A stretch of 64,000 nucleotides of DNA from Coix lacryma-jobi var. lacryma-jobi (Eukaryota; Streptophyta; Magnoliopsida; Poales; Poaceae), in NCBI GenBank assembly GCA_009763385.1, contig CM019822.1, positions 13,192,700 to 13,256,699 on the forward strand, given 5' to 3'. A program made the position numbers and the translations under genes. The notes under the pieces are model-generated. The model saw only the letters and a program-made list of their open reading frames with translations, had not been told where the DNA came from and searched no databases. Below, piece by piece: positions 46,692-59,985 of the stretch; positions within the stretch are counted from its first letter, which is position 1; every line of letters begins with the position of its first letter.

Positions 46692-47885
46692 TACATATTC
46701 TGTTGGGATAGGGCCCTAGGTGGTGGTGGCTATGATGGAGGGGAGAAGGGGGCTAGGGTTACAACGTGGGGAAGAGGGGCAACATGCAAAGGATAGAGGT
46801 GCAACACTAGAGTTTGGATACGAGAGATGGCAGTGGCGACGTGAGAGAGAGAGGAGGCGGCACAAAGAGAAGGGGAGGAGAAGATAGAAGGCACTTGGTC
46901 TATTCATTGAATGGTTAAATGGTCCCTTGTATTTATAGTTTTGAAGGATTTAGCCTGTAATCAATCTAAATTGACCTACTTAACCTATGAATGATGAATG
47001 ATGGCGACCACACTATACTACCTATATGGGTATTGTTCACATCGGGCCTGATTTGGGCCTAGTCAATGTCTCTTTGTCGTCTTGGGTGTTCGACATCACC
47101 TGTTACGCATGGAGGAGGAAAAGCTTTTCTTTATAAGTCACGTTGTCCAAAAACCGAAAGCTCAATTTCGTTGTACCAATTAAGAGAAAACGAAAGCCTT
47201 TAGGAAGTAGTACAAGCGTAACTGGTGACGCCAATGAAGGAATATGTTATACGTACAGCTATACTATAGGTCAAGGAAGGAATGAAGGAGCTATACAGGT
47301 CAAGGTTCAAGAAGAAAGGAAATAATAATATACATATATATCTTACCTGTCACCAAAGATCCCCGTTTGGAACAAATAAGGAATCAGCTCTAACCATTCG
47401 ACTCGAAAGGCAAACAAACCTGTACTTTTGGGAGGAAATAGAATTACACAAATACACATGGAAAGTGAGCACCCAATAGCTGTATAAACTTTTGACAAAT
47501 CATAACCATGTAGAACAGTCACGTGTAAATACATTTAAAAAATAATAACCATATAGACTAATTAATCATCCATTAAGTATTAAATATTTTTTAGGGTAAT
47601 TTATCTTATTTCTTTTATTATTGGTCTATTGTCCACTAAGACTAAGAGATAGGAGAATAGTACTTTATTTATTCTAAACATGCTATATTAGTGCGTACTT
47701 TCAATTTCCTATACTCTTCCCATTCCTCCATTCCAAACACATATTCCTCTAAAATTCTTGTAACTTTTCATTCCTCTGTTTTCCATCTCGCTCCATTTGT
47801 GTTACTACGTTTCCTTTCTTATTCATATAGAGCAGAGTATTTTCTATTTCTTTATTTCAAACAGGTCCTAAATAGAAAGACCTTA

Positions 47886-48296
47886 GAGCATCTTTAACAG
47901 TCTGGTAAAAGAGATTGTTACCTTCAAAATTTAGTAAAACAAGACAAAAGAGCTCTCCAACAGTTTGTCATCTGACTTTGAAAATTTTAGCAACTTGATA
48001 AAAAGGCCGTCCGCGCACGTATTTATCCGCGCACAATTACGACTGCATATCCGGCGCATACGTCGATCTTTCTAGGACGTAAATATAATTTTGTTTCAGT
48101 CTCAGGGTTCCTAATGCATGTTTCCAAGAGGTGGAAGGGCATAGACATAATATTATTTCAGTCTCAAGGTTCCTGATGTAAATTAGATCTGGGTTTGCTG
48201 TTGGAGATGAGCTCTTTTTTACTTTGATATATCTTCTTAGGAGTTGGTAAAATACAATATTTGTCAAGTAAAATTTGACAAACTTTTAAAGATGCT
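47886..48296 (+). mobile_element. PIF/Harbinger (Tourist-like) MITE, copy III
   Basis: Duplicate of the MITE at 26323-26731. Confidence 0.6.
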
Positions 48297-48814
48297 TAAA
48301 CAAATGGATTGGTCATGGATGATCGACAGCACCTATATGACGCATGCAAGCAGGAGAGAAGTTTTTCTTTATAATCCCGTACAAAAGCTCCGTTTGTTTG
48401 TACTACCAGGAAACGAAAGCTCCATTTCTTTAGAAGGTGCAAGCGTAACTCGTGACGTCTTGGGCGGTCGTAGCAAAGCTTGTGGCGAAGTCTATTGAAC
48501 GGTTCGGTGTGAATTACTAGCTCATTCCACACAAGTTTAACAACATCTTGAAGCCAACGCAAAAAATACTTGAGAGCCTTAGGCCACTCAGTATAGTGTT
48601 TTGTGGTGTTGTCTAACATCTTGTGGAATAAAATAAAACATGGATTAATTAACACCTCACTCGCAATGCACAGTTTCGTTATATTGTTTAATAGTTATTT
48701 AATTCTATTTGTCATATAGAGTTGATAGTCATATCAAAAGAGCTAGCTTAATCACCATAAAACTCACATTTTCTCTCTCTTCATACAATATTATCATGTT
48801 ATAAAAAAGCCCTG

Positions 48815-49584
48815 AAAACGTTCAATTTAGTCCTTGAATTATGCTGTTCGGCTTAATTTGGTCTCTGAACTATGAAAACATCCAATTCAGTCCCTTATCA
48901 TCCTAATCGGCTCACATTCATTTCCGGCGGCAGTTGTGACAGTGAGAAGAAAAGGACAAGTCGGTTACTATAGCAGTTTCCTATTTTTCTCTATTTTTAG
49001 AATTACTTTTAAAATCATATAACAACATGAGAAACTCCAAAAATAAAAGTTACTCAACTTTTCAAGATCTCCAACTTTGGTTTTGTAACCATCTTGAAAT
49101 TCCAAATATTTTTAAAAAATAGGTTTTGAAATTTAAATTTGAAATTAGGGTTTATAAAATAATTAGTTCACAAATTAGGTATTTAATTATGAACCAAACA
49201 CTAGAATCAAAAGTACCATTTCATAATACCCAATTTGTGAATTAATTATTTTATAAACCCTAATTTCAAATTTAAATTTCAAAACTCTATTTTAAAATAT
49301 TTGGAATTTAAAGATGGTTCCAAAAGCAAACTTGGAGATCCTGAAAAGTTGAGTAACTTTTTTTTTAGAAATTTTCATGCTGTTGTATGATCTTGAAAGT
49401 AATTTAAAAATAGAATACGGAACTGCTACAGTCGACCGCCCCTTCTTTCTCCTCGCTGTCACTGGTGCCGTCGGGGATGAATTCGAGCCGATTAGGATAG
49501 TTCAAGGATTGAATTAGACGTTTTTATAGTTTAGGGACCAAATTGAGCCGAACAACATAGTTCAAGGACTAATCGGACGTTTTG
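48815..49584. mobile_element. Long foldback MITE upstream of AKR-1, copy III
   Basis: Duplicate of 27251-28024. Pairing between arms is preserved. Confidence 0.82.
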
Positions 49585-49894
49585 ATAGTTTAGGGACAAA
49601 ATTGAGCCCATCGGCATAATTTTGCTTATTACGAAAAAAACCTCCGTGGGAGACTATTAAGTGCAAATTAAGTTCTCATGAAACTTTCATTAAAATTGGC
49701 CTTATATATCCACTTATCCAGCTAAAGATTTTGTTTTGATTTTATCTCTTGCCATATAAAGGCGCGTTTCTATATGCACCCAAACCTTTTGCACCCAATT
49801 CGATATTTCGATCTAGTCAGCGAACGTAGTCCAAAGGACCCTTCCTAGGCAAGTGCATAAAGCTCCAACCATACGTATGTGGAAACGTAACTCG

Positions 49895-49902
49895 TGACGT
49901 CA
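49895..49902 (+). promoter_or_regulatory. TGACGTCA bZIP-type site of AKR-1, copy III
   Basis: Same palindromic site and spacing as in copy II, with the TATA box at 49963-49969. Confidence 0.6.
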
Positions 49903-50093
49903 ATCTCTAGTCTAGTCCAACGTCCAACTTAGAGATGGAATGATGAGTCCCCGTTTTTCTGCTATAAAAGGCAAAGGAGAACGAGAGTTCACGTATCAAC
50001 CGGAACGAGCGCCCCTGTTCCACCCTAAACGTGTAAGCTTTAAAGCTTGTGTAGCTGCAGCGCACCACATCTGACCTACACAGGCGCATTAGC

Positions 50094-51363
50094 ATGGCAT
50101 CGACGGTGAAGACGACGGCAGTGCCGGAGGTGGCCCTCCAGTCCGGCAACGCGAGGCCGATGCCGACCGTCAGTATGGGCACGGCGTTGTCGAGTGCCCT
50201 GCCGCACGAGGCCACCAAGACTGCGGTGCTGACGGCCATCGAGCTGGGGTACCGCCACTTCGACACGGCCTTCATATACGGCACCGAGAAGCCAATCGGC
50301 GAGGCCGTGGCCGAGGCGCTGCGCCGCGGGCTCGTGCAGTCCAGGGAGGAGCTATTGTGACGTCTAAGCTGTGGTGCTCGCAGAACCACCCCGACCTCGT
50401 GCTGCCGTCCCTTCGGGAAACTCTCAAGTAAGTCCTCCCGTCGTACTATATATGAACTGTAAATGAATTTTTCTTCTCAAACCAAAAACATTCCTGTCGC
50501 GTGTTGTTGGACCAGGAACCTGCAGATGGAGTATCTGGACCTGTACCTGATCCACTGGCCGGTGTGCGTCAACGGGCCGCCCCAGTTCCCTCCCAAGAAG
50601 GAGGACGCCGTGCCGTTGGACTTCGAGGGCGTGTGGCGCGCCATGGAGGAGTGCCAGCGGCTGGGGCTAGCTAAAGCCATCGGCGTCAGCAACTTCACCA
50701 CCAAGCACCTGGACAGGATCCTTGCCGTCGCCACGATCCCACCCGCGGTGAACCAGGTTGAGCTGAACCCAGTGTGGCAGCAGCGGACGATCAGGGCGTA
50801 CTGCGCCGACAGGGGGATCCATGTCGTGGCGTACTCGTCGCTGGGTGGGCAGAACTGGGACGGGCAGGGCAACCCCGTGCTGGACTCTGAGGTGCTCGCC
50901 GAGATAGCCAAGGCAAGAGGGAAAACCGTCGCACAGGTATGCTGTTGGCGGCTGCCAGTGCCCGTGATAGTGTGGTGTTTCTAGAAGCATACGCTACTTT
51001 GGGTTTCCTACATTTAGTTTCTTCTTCTAAAATTTTAATAACTTTAAAATTTAGCTTTAACACAACAGCCTGATTTAGCACTTACCCACACCCACCTGTT
51101 TCAATGGTGCCTTGTCTTCATTTACTTAGGTGGCATTGCGATGGATACATGACCAGGGAGTGACATGCCTCGTTAAGAGCTACAACGAGGAGAGGTTGAA
51201 GCAGAACCTTGAGATTTTTGACTGGGAGCTGACCGAGGAGGACCGGCTCAAGATAAGCCAGATCCCGCAAAGGAAAGTTTGCCAGGTTACCAAAGTCTTG
51301 TTCTCGCAAGAGGGTGAGTTCACAATGGTGGATCCTGCAGAACTAAATACTACAGAGGAATAA
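50094..51363 (+). CDS. Aldo-keto reductase (AKR4 family), AKR-1 copy III, three exons
   Basis: Exons are 50094-50427, 50516-50936 and 51130-51363 (stop included), the same structure as copy II. Exons 2 and 3 read cleanly from the LIHW histidine through VKSYNEERLKQN to the C terminus ending ELNTTEE. The only break is a one-base loss in a T run of exon 1 (about 50353-50356, just before TSKLW), where copy II has an extra T and an open frame. Between them the two copies show every exon intact in at least one copy. The foldback MITE and bZIP-type promoter upstream are conserved. Confidence 0.87.
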
Positions 51364-51482
51364 GAACAGGAAACTGGCTTGCCTTGTGTGTTGCTGCATA
51401 TATAGAGGAGTATCTCTACTTGTTCATATGAATAAGGCAATGTTCACCCTCATTGTTGTGTGTGTTGATGATGCTTCCCATC

Positions 51483-51654
51483 GGTAAATATCGCAGTATC
51501 CCCCGCACATGTGTCCTCCCTTCAGTTGTCGTTGGATCTGCCTTTAGATTCGTGTCATCTGCTCCACGTGTTTATTACACAAATCTCAAAGCAGATCCAA
51601 CAAGAATCAATGGGGGTGCATACACGTGCGGGGGGACACTACATCCGCGTTTGC
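51483..51654. mobile_element. hAT-like MITE downstream of AKR-1, copy III
   Basis: Same MITE as at 29925, with a perfect 8-bp TSD TTCCCATC (51475-51482 and 51655-51662). Confidence 0.75.
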
Positions 51655-52310
51655 TTCCCATCTTGTTCAGTTCCATATAGATTGTAACCATAACATTCAC
51701 ATGTTGCATATACTCGATGTCCAATGTGAGGTTCCTATCCTGTTTAGTTTAGTATAAAGATTACAGTCACAACATTTAGATGCTGCTATTGACGCCCTTA
51801 GCGTCTTTCTCGATTGGCATGTCCAGTATCATTTGACACATCAGAATATACGGCGATTCTTCATGTGCTTCCTTTGGCAAGGGATACACTTCCAGGGGTG
51901 TCTGCTTAAGAGAGAAGCAGCACTATTTTAGCACGATGCCCAGCTAGCCCAACCAATTCAGCTTAGTTATACGATCTAGGCTCATATGGACTTTGTCATG
52001 CAAAAAAATATGAGTTAACTTGGGAGTGTTTTTTTAACCAAAACTAGAGACTCCATATACATTGAAGGGGTATAAATTACTGATGGACCGACCATACAAT
52101 CAAAGGGCTTCAATATCCAATGGAACATAATGTTCTTTAAAATTTAGAAATTTGGTATTTTTTATAGGGTTTGGGGATTATAGTATTCGTATACGTAGTC
52201 AAATTGGTTATATTTGATATTATATCTATTCATATCTTATTTGAACTATCTATGATTGAATCAAAATCCGAGGAATACGATATAGCCATATATGTATTTG
52301 CATCCATACA

Positions 52311-52556
52311 AATGGTGCCTTGTCTTCTTTACTTAGGTTCATTGCGGTGGATACATGAGTAGGGAGTGACATGCCTCATTAAGAGTTACAACGAGGAGAG
52401 GCTGAAACAGAACCCTTGGGAGCTGACCGAGGAGGACCTCTCAAGATAAGCCAGATCCCGCAGAGGAAGTTTGCCGGTTACGAGTGTCTTGTTCTCCGCA
52501 AGAAGGTGAGTTTCACGATGGTGGATCCTGCAGAATTGAATACTATAGAGGAATAG
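52311..52556 (+). pseudogene. Orphan AKR exon 3 (AKR-1b), copy III
   Basis: Duplicate of 30753-31000, with exon 3 from 52337 and the same in-frame TAG after the HE codons, plus extra small deletions. Confidence 0.83.
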
Positions 52557-52962
52557 GAAACAAAAAATGGTTTGCATGTGTTGTTGCATAGAGGAGTCTC
52601 TCTACTTGTTCATATGGATAAGACAATTTCACCCTCATTGTGTGTGTGTGTTGACGATGTTTCCCATCTGTGTTCGGTTCTATAAAGATTGTAACCATAT
52701 CATTCAGATGTTGCATACTCGATGTCCCATGTGAGGTTTCCTATCCATGTTTCAGTTTGGTAAAGATTAAAATCACATCATTCAGATGTTGCTACTGATG
52801 CCCTTAGCGTTCTTTCTCGATTGTCATGTCCGGTATCATTTGGCACATCACATTGTATGGTGATTCTTTAATTACTTCCTACTGTACGTGCACCCACCAT
52901 CACCGATTCCACGGTCAAGGTGGCGAGGTTGTCCATGTCCCATTACAAGTTGGTTTTCTTAC

Positions 52963-54325
52963 GAGAAAATTGGTTGGATAAGCACCGAAAGAGGCAAACT
53001 TTTGCAATATAGCATTCAAATGATTCTTTGCTACGTAGCATTGAAAGGTCGTGACAGCGTTATTGCATTCTGCCACGTCCGTTAACTTACCTACCCTCCG
53101 TGTATCTCTGTCCTTGAGCCATCTTCTTCCGAGGCGGGCGGGCACTTGAGGCCGTTGGGTACTCCTTTGCTTGGCGAGCTGTCGAGGCCGAGCAAGAGCC
53201 GCAGCGCAAGGGAGGAAGGATCAAGGAAAGGAAGGCGCTGCACCCGTTGCTGCTGCCCTGCGCCCCACACGCGCCGCGTCGAGACTCCGCATCGCCACGG
53301 GGTTGCTGCTCGCACCCTGCACCAGCTCGTCCACCTCCGCCCCTGCTGGTACTGCTTTCTTGACGCCACCACGGGCGCCCAGTGTCGTCGTGCTCACGAA
53401 GGGACACCCGCCCACGGAGTTGCTGCGCTCCCCCGGTCGTGCAGACCTACCCAGCTTCCCAGATCCAGCCATGGCCTATGGTGACAAGTTTTCACCCGGA
53501 CCACCATGCAGGCGAAGCCAGGGAGGTCGGCGCGGAGGGAAGGTGGGAGGCCATGATTTGGATTTCGGGCAACAAAAATACCGGAGGGGGCCGGTAAGGC
53601 TGATATACCGGTTTTCAGGCGATTTTGGTTCAAAATTATATCAAAATTTGTCTAAGTTTGCACAAAATTTGATAAAAATCAAACAAACCAAAACCGGCGA
53701 AACCGGTCCGAAACCGGTCATGAACGGTAGAACCGATATTGACCAGTTTTCACTGGTTTTCAGCCGAAATTCTAATCATGGGTGGGAGAGGATGCTAGGG
53801 ACGACGGCGCCGCCGCCATTCTCAGTCTCGCTGCGGCGGCTCACTCCCCACCAAGATCCACACTTCGCTCGCTCGACGGCTGTCGCGCCGCCGCGCAGGC
53901 GATGTGTTGCCCTGACCGCGCCGGCCGCTGCCCGCTGCCTCCCCGGTTTTCGCCACTGATACCCACGCAGACAAAGACGCCTCCTCACCTCAGCCGCCGC
54001 CTCTCTGCCCTCCGTCCCCTCACCACCCACCCCCCCGCGCTGGTGCCTGTGCCTCGCTAGGCCACCGAGAGTGGGACCAGCAACCACGCCTCCGCCAGCG
54101 CGCCGCCGTCTCAGCCGACGAGAGTGGAGTATCGACGAGGAAGAGCGTTGGAGAAGACGACTTGAAAACGGAATAGGAACAGAGGGTCATGCGTCGTTAG
54201 CAAAGGTCACGAAAGTGGTACGTATCATTAACGTGTGAAGTTTCAGTGCTACATAGCAAACAGTAAGTTTTTCGATGTTATATTGCCAAAGTTTGCGTCT
54301 TCCAGTGCTATCAGCCAATTTTCCC
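52963..54325. mobile_element. Pack-MULE-like Mutator element, copy III
   Basis: Duplicate of 31406-32763. The left TSD TTTTCTTAC is at 52954-52962; the right TSD has lost two bases (TTTCTAC). Here a longer open frame (53171-53959) crosses both GC-rich blocks, but it is not conserved in copy II. Confidence 0.8.
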
Positions 54326-54814
54326 TTTCTACATGTTTATTTTTTTGACCGACGGGGCGGGCGGACAGATTTTTGGGCAGACTAAAAGAAAACGAGGGGA
54401 CGCGAACATGTGGCGGACAGAAAATTAGTGAACAAAAAGGTGAAAGGAATAAGTACACATCTAGCTATACAGGTCATCTGTCCCGCCATCATATGTATGG
54501 TGACATACAATATAGGAAGTGCAGCCGCGATGCTTGGCACAAGCGGCTGCCAAGAGATGTTCACGGTGAGCTCAAATAGCTATAAAAAACGAAACGCCGG
54601 CTGTTTAGGCGCCACCCAAGCTAGAGCGCCTGCGTCATTGTACCTAGTCAAATTTGCAGGCAAGTGCAGAAAACGAAAGCTCTTACGACCTGTAGATGGA
54701 AGCGTAACTCGTGACGTCAGAACCTCGTGTTGCGATACAGAAAACAACGTGCACCCTGTACTTGTTCCACACCAGAAGTTTGTAACTGCAGCGCACCACA
54801 TCAGACCTGCAGGC

Positions 54815-56843
54815 CATGGCATCCAACGGGACGGCGGCGGTATGGTGGTGCCGGAGCTGGCCCTGCAGTCAGGCAAACGCGAAGCCGTTCCCCATGGTCG
54901 GCATGGGACGGCCCAGTTCCCCGTGGTGACCGAGGCCGTCAAGAACGCCGTGCTGTTAGAGTGCACAGCGGAATCTGGCCCGACTCACTATCCCCACGAG
55001 TCGGCGCCCCACGAGCCCAGGTCTAACGGAGCCCAACAACATACAAAAGCATTAGGTCTAACTCAACACAAAAGACTAGCCTGATAGGTAAGGACTGCCC
55101 ACACCTATATGTTGTGCTCCTCCACCATCAATTACCGATGTGGGACTAAACCTAACAATCTCCTCCGTCACACATCGGACCCAACTCTTCACATCACACA
55201 ACCGTTCAATCTCTGGAAGATGTTTTTACAGGCCCGAGTCAAACAACGTTCAATATCACACACAACCGTGTGACCAACAAGACGTTAACGGGCTCCCCCG
55301 TCACATGTGACCACTGACATTTTCCAGGTTTTTTACAACCAAGAGCTCTGATACACTGGTTGTTAATGACGATGAACAAACGAGGTAGAACACAAAATCA
55401 AACCACAAAGAGACACAAGATTTAACGTAGAAACTCCCCAATGCGGAAGGTAAAAACCATGGACAGCCAGCAAACACTCCTCACTATAATCAAGAGTTCG
55501 GGTTACAACGCCGTATGGCGGCTACAAGTGAATCAATCAAGGTGAAACCTTAACGACGGGTATGGCGGCTTACAAGTGTATCGATCAGGCGAAGTCGGCC
55601 AATATAATGACCAACTGAATTTGGAACATATATATAACACGTGCTGGTGGCCATCGAGCTGGGGTACCACCACTTCGACACGGCCTTCATGTACGGCACC
55701 GAGAAGCCGCTTGGCGAGGCCGTGGCCGAGGCGCTCGCCGCGGGATCCTGCAGTCCCGGGAGGAGCTGTTCGTGACGTCTAAGCTGTGGTGCTCGCAGAA
55801 CAACCCGGACCTCGTTCTGCCGTCCCTCCGGCAAACTCTCAGTAAGACCCTGCCGGCCCTTGCAATGTGAATGATTTTTTTTTTTGCTCAGATCGATGAA
55901 AAATGATTCTTCTCGTTGCCGTGGGAGCAGGAACCTGGAGATGGAGTACGTGGACTTGTACCTGATCCACTGGTCGGTGTACATCGACGGGCGGCAAGGT
56001 TCCCGAACAAGAAGAGGACGCCAAGCCGTTGGACATCGAGGGCGTGTGGCGCGCATGGAGGAGTGCCAGCGGCTGGGCCTCGCTAAGGCGATCGCGTGAG
56101 CAACTTCACCACCAAGCAACCTCGACAGGGTGATGCCGTCGCCAATATCACCCGCGGCGGTGAACCAGGTGGAGCTGACCGGTGTGGCGCAGCGGACGCT
56201 GAGGGCATACTGCGCCGACAGGGGCATGCACTCGCCACTCTTCCCCTCGCCACCTGGGAGGGCCTAACGTTGGGACGGCCAGGGCAACGCCGTGCTTGGC
56301 TCCGTGGTGCTCGCCGAGATAGCCAAGGCGAGAGGGAAAACCGTCGCGCAGGTACGCTGCTACTAGCTCTAGTGCTCGCCGGCTGGGGTTTTTTTTCTCC
56401 TTTTCCAATTTCCACCACCGCTACTAGCGCTTCGGAACCTTTGGCCGGCCGATGAGGTTTGGTTGATCTTTGGCTTGGCTTCGTTGTCTTTGGGTTGGCT
56501 TCTCTCTTTGATAGTTTGGTGTCACAGTTCACACTGAGACCAGTGGTTGTGAACTCGTGACTGTGCCTGACGTTTACTCTCTGCTATAAACTCGTAATAT
56601 ATTCAGTGTTCTCTTTCTTTCTCTTATTGTTAGGTGGCGTTGCGATGGATACATGAGCAGGGAATCACGTGCATCGTCAAAGAGCTACAAGGAGAGGCTG
56701 AAGCAGAATCTTGAGATATTCGACTGGGAGCTGACCAATGAGGACCGGGTCAAGATCAGCCAGATCCCGCAGAGGAGGCTGTCCAGACCACAAGTAGTGG
56801 CTTGTTCTCAGAAGGGGTGAGTTCACGTCCGTTGATCAGCATA
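54815..56843 (+). pseudogene. AKR-2 pseudogene, copy III, exon 1 split by a retroelement
   Basis: Duplicate of 33260-35302, with the same insertion at the same codon (54954-55639). Exon 1 continues to about 55840 and has lost a base before its donor. Exon 2 is about 55932-56351 and exon 3 starts at 56635. The shared insertion shows inactivation before the tandem duplication. Many further indels differ from copy II, and the in-frame TAA of copy II is absent. Confidence 0.83.
54954..55639 (-). mobile_element. TRIM-like non-autonomous retroelement, copy III
   Basis: Duplicate of 33398-34093 with TSD CGTGC at 54949-54953 and 55640-55644. One base is missing in the reverse PBS (near 55354). Confidence 0.63.
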
Positions 56844-58399
56844 ACTGGATATTGTAGAGGAATAGGAACTGAAAATGGCCTGCCTCATTGTTGTTATAGA
56901 GTATTTCGTACAAGTTCATATGAACAAGGCAACGTTCATTCGTGTGTTTCTATGTGTTGATGATGTTACCCGTCCCTGTTTAGTTCTGTAAAAATATTGT
57001 AATCATAACATTCAGATGTTGCATACTCGATGTCCAACGTGAGGTTTTCCATCCCGGTTCATGATATATATTTTATCCGGGCCTCAAACTCAGTATTTAT
57101 AGGTCCTTGAAATGTCTTGGTATGCCATTGTCCATAAATTTTTAAATGCTATTTTTAGATTGTGTGCTTGTCTCATGATCTCAACGAGATACCTAAAGTT
57201 ATTACGAGATGCCATCTAGATCAAAAGGAGGCCTAACTGCCCCATGTTGCTATGTTGCATGCCATGACGGATTACCCTTTTGTTTAGTTCTTGACCATCG
57301 TTGATATTAATTTTTATACTTTTATTTGGATTAGAATTCGTATACAGATAATACCAGTCATCATAGGAAATATGCGATTGAGTATTCAAATATCCGGACC
57401 GAATTAATACAGATGGAACTGGAACTCTTCTATATGAATATGGACTTAACACAGTCAGAAAATATCTCTATCATTTATGCCTCTCGTACTCAAGTCATTG
57501 CAGGATGACAACATAGAAGGCATAAGTATGGAGCGCTCTGATGTGGTTTGAGTGATGTCTAAGATGTTCCGGGACCTAGAAATGGTGTTTTTGAGAGATC
57601 GATGTATAGGTGACACTTCTTGATAAATATAGAGAAGTAAAATAATACAACTTGGGAGTGTTTCCTCAAAAAAATACAATTTAGGAGTGGCATATCACGT
57701 CAAGACATCAAGTGGTAGATCAAGGCTTGTTTGGACCTTGATGGCACCTACAATAAGTTCGGGGACCCAAAACAATATTTTTTCACGGCGAGGATGAGAC
57801 GGACACCTAAGGAAATAGTGGGTCAGCTGAAATTAGGTTTATTGCATTATAAAATCTTACAAACAATGCAATCCACTACAACAATTTTTCTAGGAGTTTT
57901 CTAAGGTTCGGAGCATTTCAATGATCCAAATAGTAATTCTAGTTTTTCTATAGTTATTTTTAGTCATGAAATTAATTAATTAATTAATTACGAAGAATAG
58001 AAAATCATAACCCTAATTTTTATTGACCTTAAACCCCATTTGTATACAGGTGCCAGTGTTCCTCTCGTAACACTAATGGCACTCGCCAATCCATGGAGGA
58101 AAGGTCCAAGAGACTGACCAATTTGGGGAGAACATCCAGGAGACCATCTATCTCGATTATTATAGCGGTAGAATCAACAGTTTGGTAAAGGTCATATACG
58201 TTTCAACACGATTATTGTCCATTTTCAAACAACATTACAAAAGAAACATAAAAATATATTTGATGACTACGAAGGGAGAGCCATAATTTTAGAGGGCGCA
58301 TAATAAACGGGTTTTTAATTCCGGACCACCCTTCACATTCACAAATGAATGCTTATTAGAGCTTGTCATTACCAAATGGAACTTAGCCCAACCTCCGCT

Positions 58400-59535
58400 A
58401 ATTGGACTTCTACCTCACATCCAGCAACAACCATACAATAGCCTCACCGCCAACAACTCTACTTACACAAGACGAAAATAGGAAAGCACGCAAGTTCAAA
58501 ACTCTCAAAAGCAGCCGAAAAATTGATGATCGGTCACCTAAAACCAAACGGCAATCTTGAAACGACTCCACTGCCAATAGTCCATCATACAAGAGTAGAT
58601 AACACGAGAGTAACCAGGTTCTCCTGACAACCAGAAAGGTAATTGAACCCAATCCAAGATCACACATGGCCACATGGGTCTTTGCTGTTCTACCCCTTTT
58701 TGATTCCTCTACCAACTGGATCCAAAAAAATTTGCAGTGCCAAGCCTTCTAGACACCTGCTGTCAGGCTCCCTTCAAATTTCTTCCCTCTTCTTTTCACA
58801 CAACATGAATCATTGCATGATCCAAAACATGCCCTGAAAAGCACATCCACACAAGAGTTAGTACCTCGATTTTGGAATACTGCATCATTTCTATACAACC
58901 ATAATACCCAAACACATGGCTGCAATCCTCGCTATTATTGATTTGTTAGTCTAGGAGCAAATCTCCTTATCCAAGATCCAAACATGTGAGTAATTATGTT
59001 CGGTGGTTGAAAGTTAAGGTGATGAAAACATATTCCAAACTGCTCTAGCTATTCGACAATCAAAGAAAAGATGTTGGATGTTTTCTTCTAGCCCACAGAA
59101 GCTACAATTTGTATCTCCTTTCTATTTTCTTTTATAAATTTATTTTTGTTAAAATCGCCCCTTTCTTTAAGTACCAATGGAAAATTTTCATTTTCAAAGG
59201 TAATTTTGCTTGCCAGGACACTTCATTTCCTGAAATATTTTCTCTTTTCATTAATTCGCTATAGAATGACTGTGTAGAAAAAACTCCATTCTTTTTAATT
59301 TGCAAGATGAAGCTATTCTTGTCATTGTTCATGTTCATTCACTAGTAAAACTAAAGAGACTAGCTTTATCCAGTCACCGGTCACTTAGTCTTTCTCCCGT
59401 TAATCCCCGCCTACATGAGACATTCAGCGGTGTTGCATTTAAAAACACTCGCTACCCATACCTCTCTTTTCCTTGCAATTTTGTACTGTTCTGGAAACCT
59501 TTGCCTTAACGGTAGCTTTCATCTTATTTGGCTAG
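58400..59535 (-). pseudogene. LINE relic, copy III
   Basis: Third copy of the minus-strand LINE fragment. The zf-RVT-like segment is again open (59338-59132) and differs from copy I by only a few residues. As in the other copies, only the distal part of the polymerase ORF is present. Confidence 0.68.
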
Positions 59536-59985
59536 ATTTAACAATATGGATTTGGAAATTTTCTTTGAATTTAGCATCTAACTAGCCGCCGTCTAGCTAG
59601 TAATCACTTAATAATCAGGACAAGTAGCCCTTTAGTGTGATCATCACATATGGCGCTAATGTGAATCAAGGCAAACTAAAGCTTCCACTCACCATTACCT
59701 AAACGTGGGTGGGTAGGGGGGGGCACAAGAGAAGCCAACTCAATCCCCTGCAATATGTGTAGACTTTTTTATTGAAAAAAAATTATTGGCTGAATGGTTA
59801 AAGATCTCCTTGTGTTCATCTCCGCGGTGGCGGGCACTTGTTGCCTACTCCCTCCGTCCCAAAATAAATCATTCTCGCTTCTTGAAAAAACAACAATTTA
59901 CAACTTTAACTAATTATATATTAAATAATATTAATATTTATTATACATAATTAGTATCATTAGATAGACCGTTGATCATATTTTA

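Larger units (their letters stand above)
40474..59939. repeat. Tandem copy III (rightmost copy) of the AKR-bearing unit
   Basis: It is collinear with copy II but lacks the Del/Tekay element and, at its right end, the Copia solo LTR. Homology ends at 59939 inside a Stowaway-like MITE. The remaining half of that MITE is present further right (61428-61542), so the right flank looks like the original, unduplicated sequence. Confidence 0.92.

Noticed and set aside
53171..53959. 262-codon frame as a host gene
   Set aside because: It lies wholly inside the Mutator element and is broken in the copy II equivalent. It was kept only as a possible captured-sequence frame, not as a gene.
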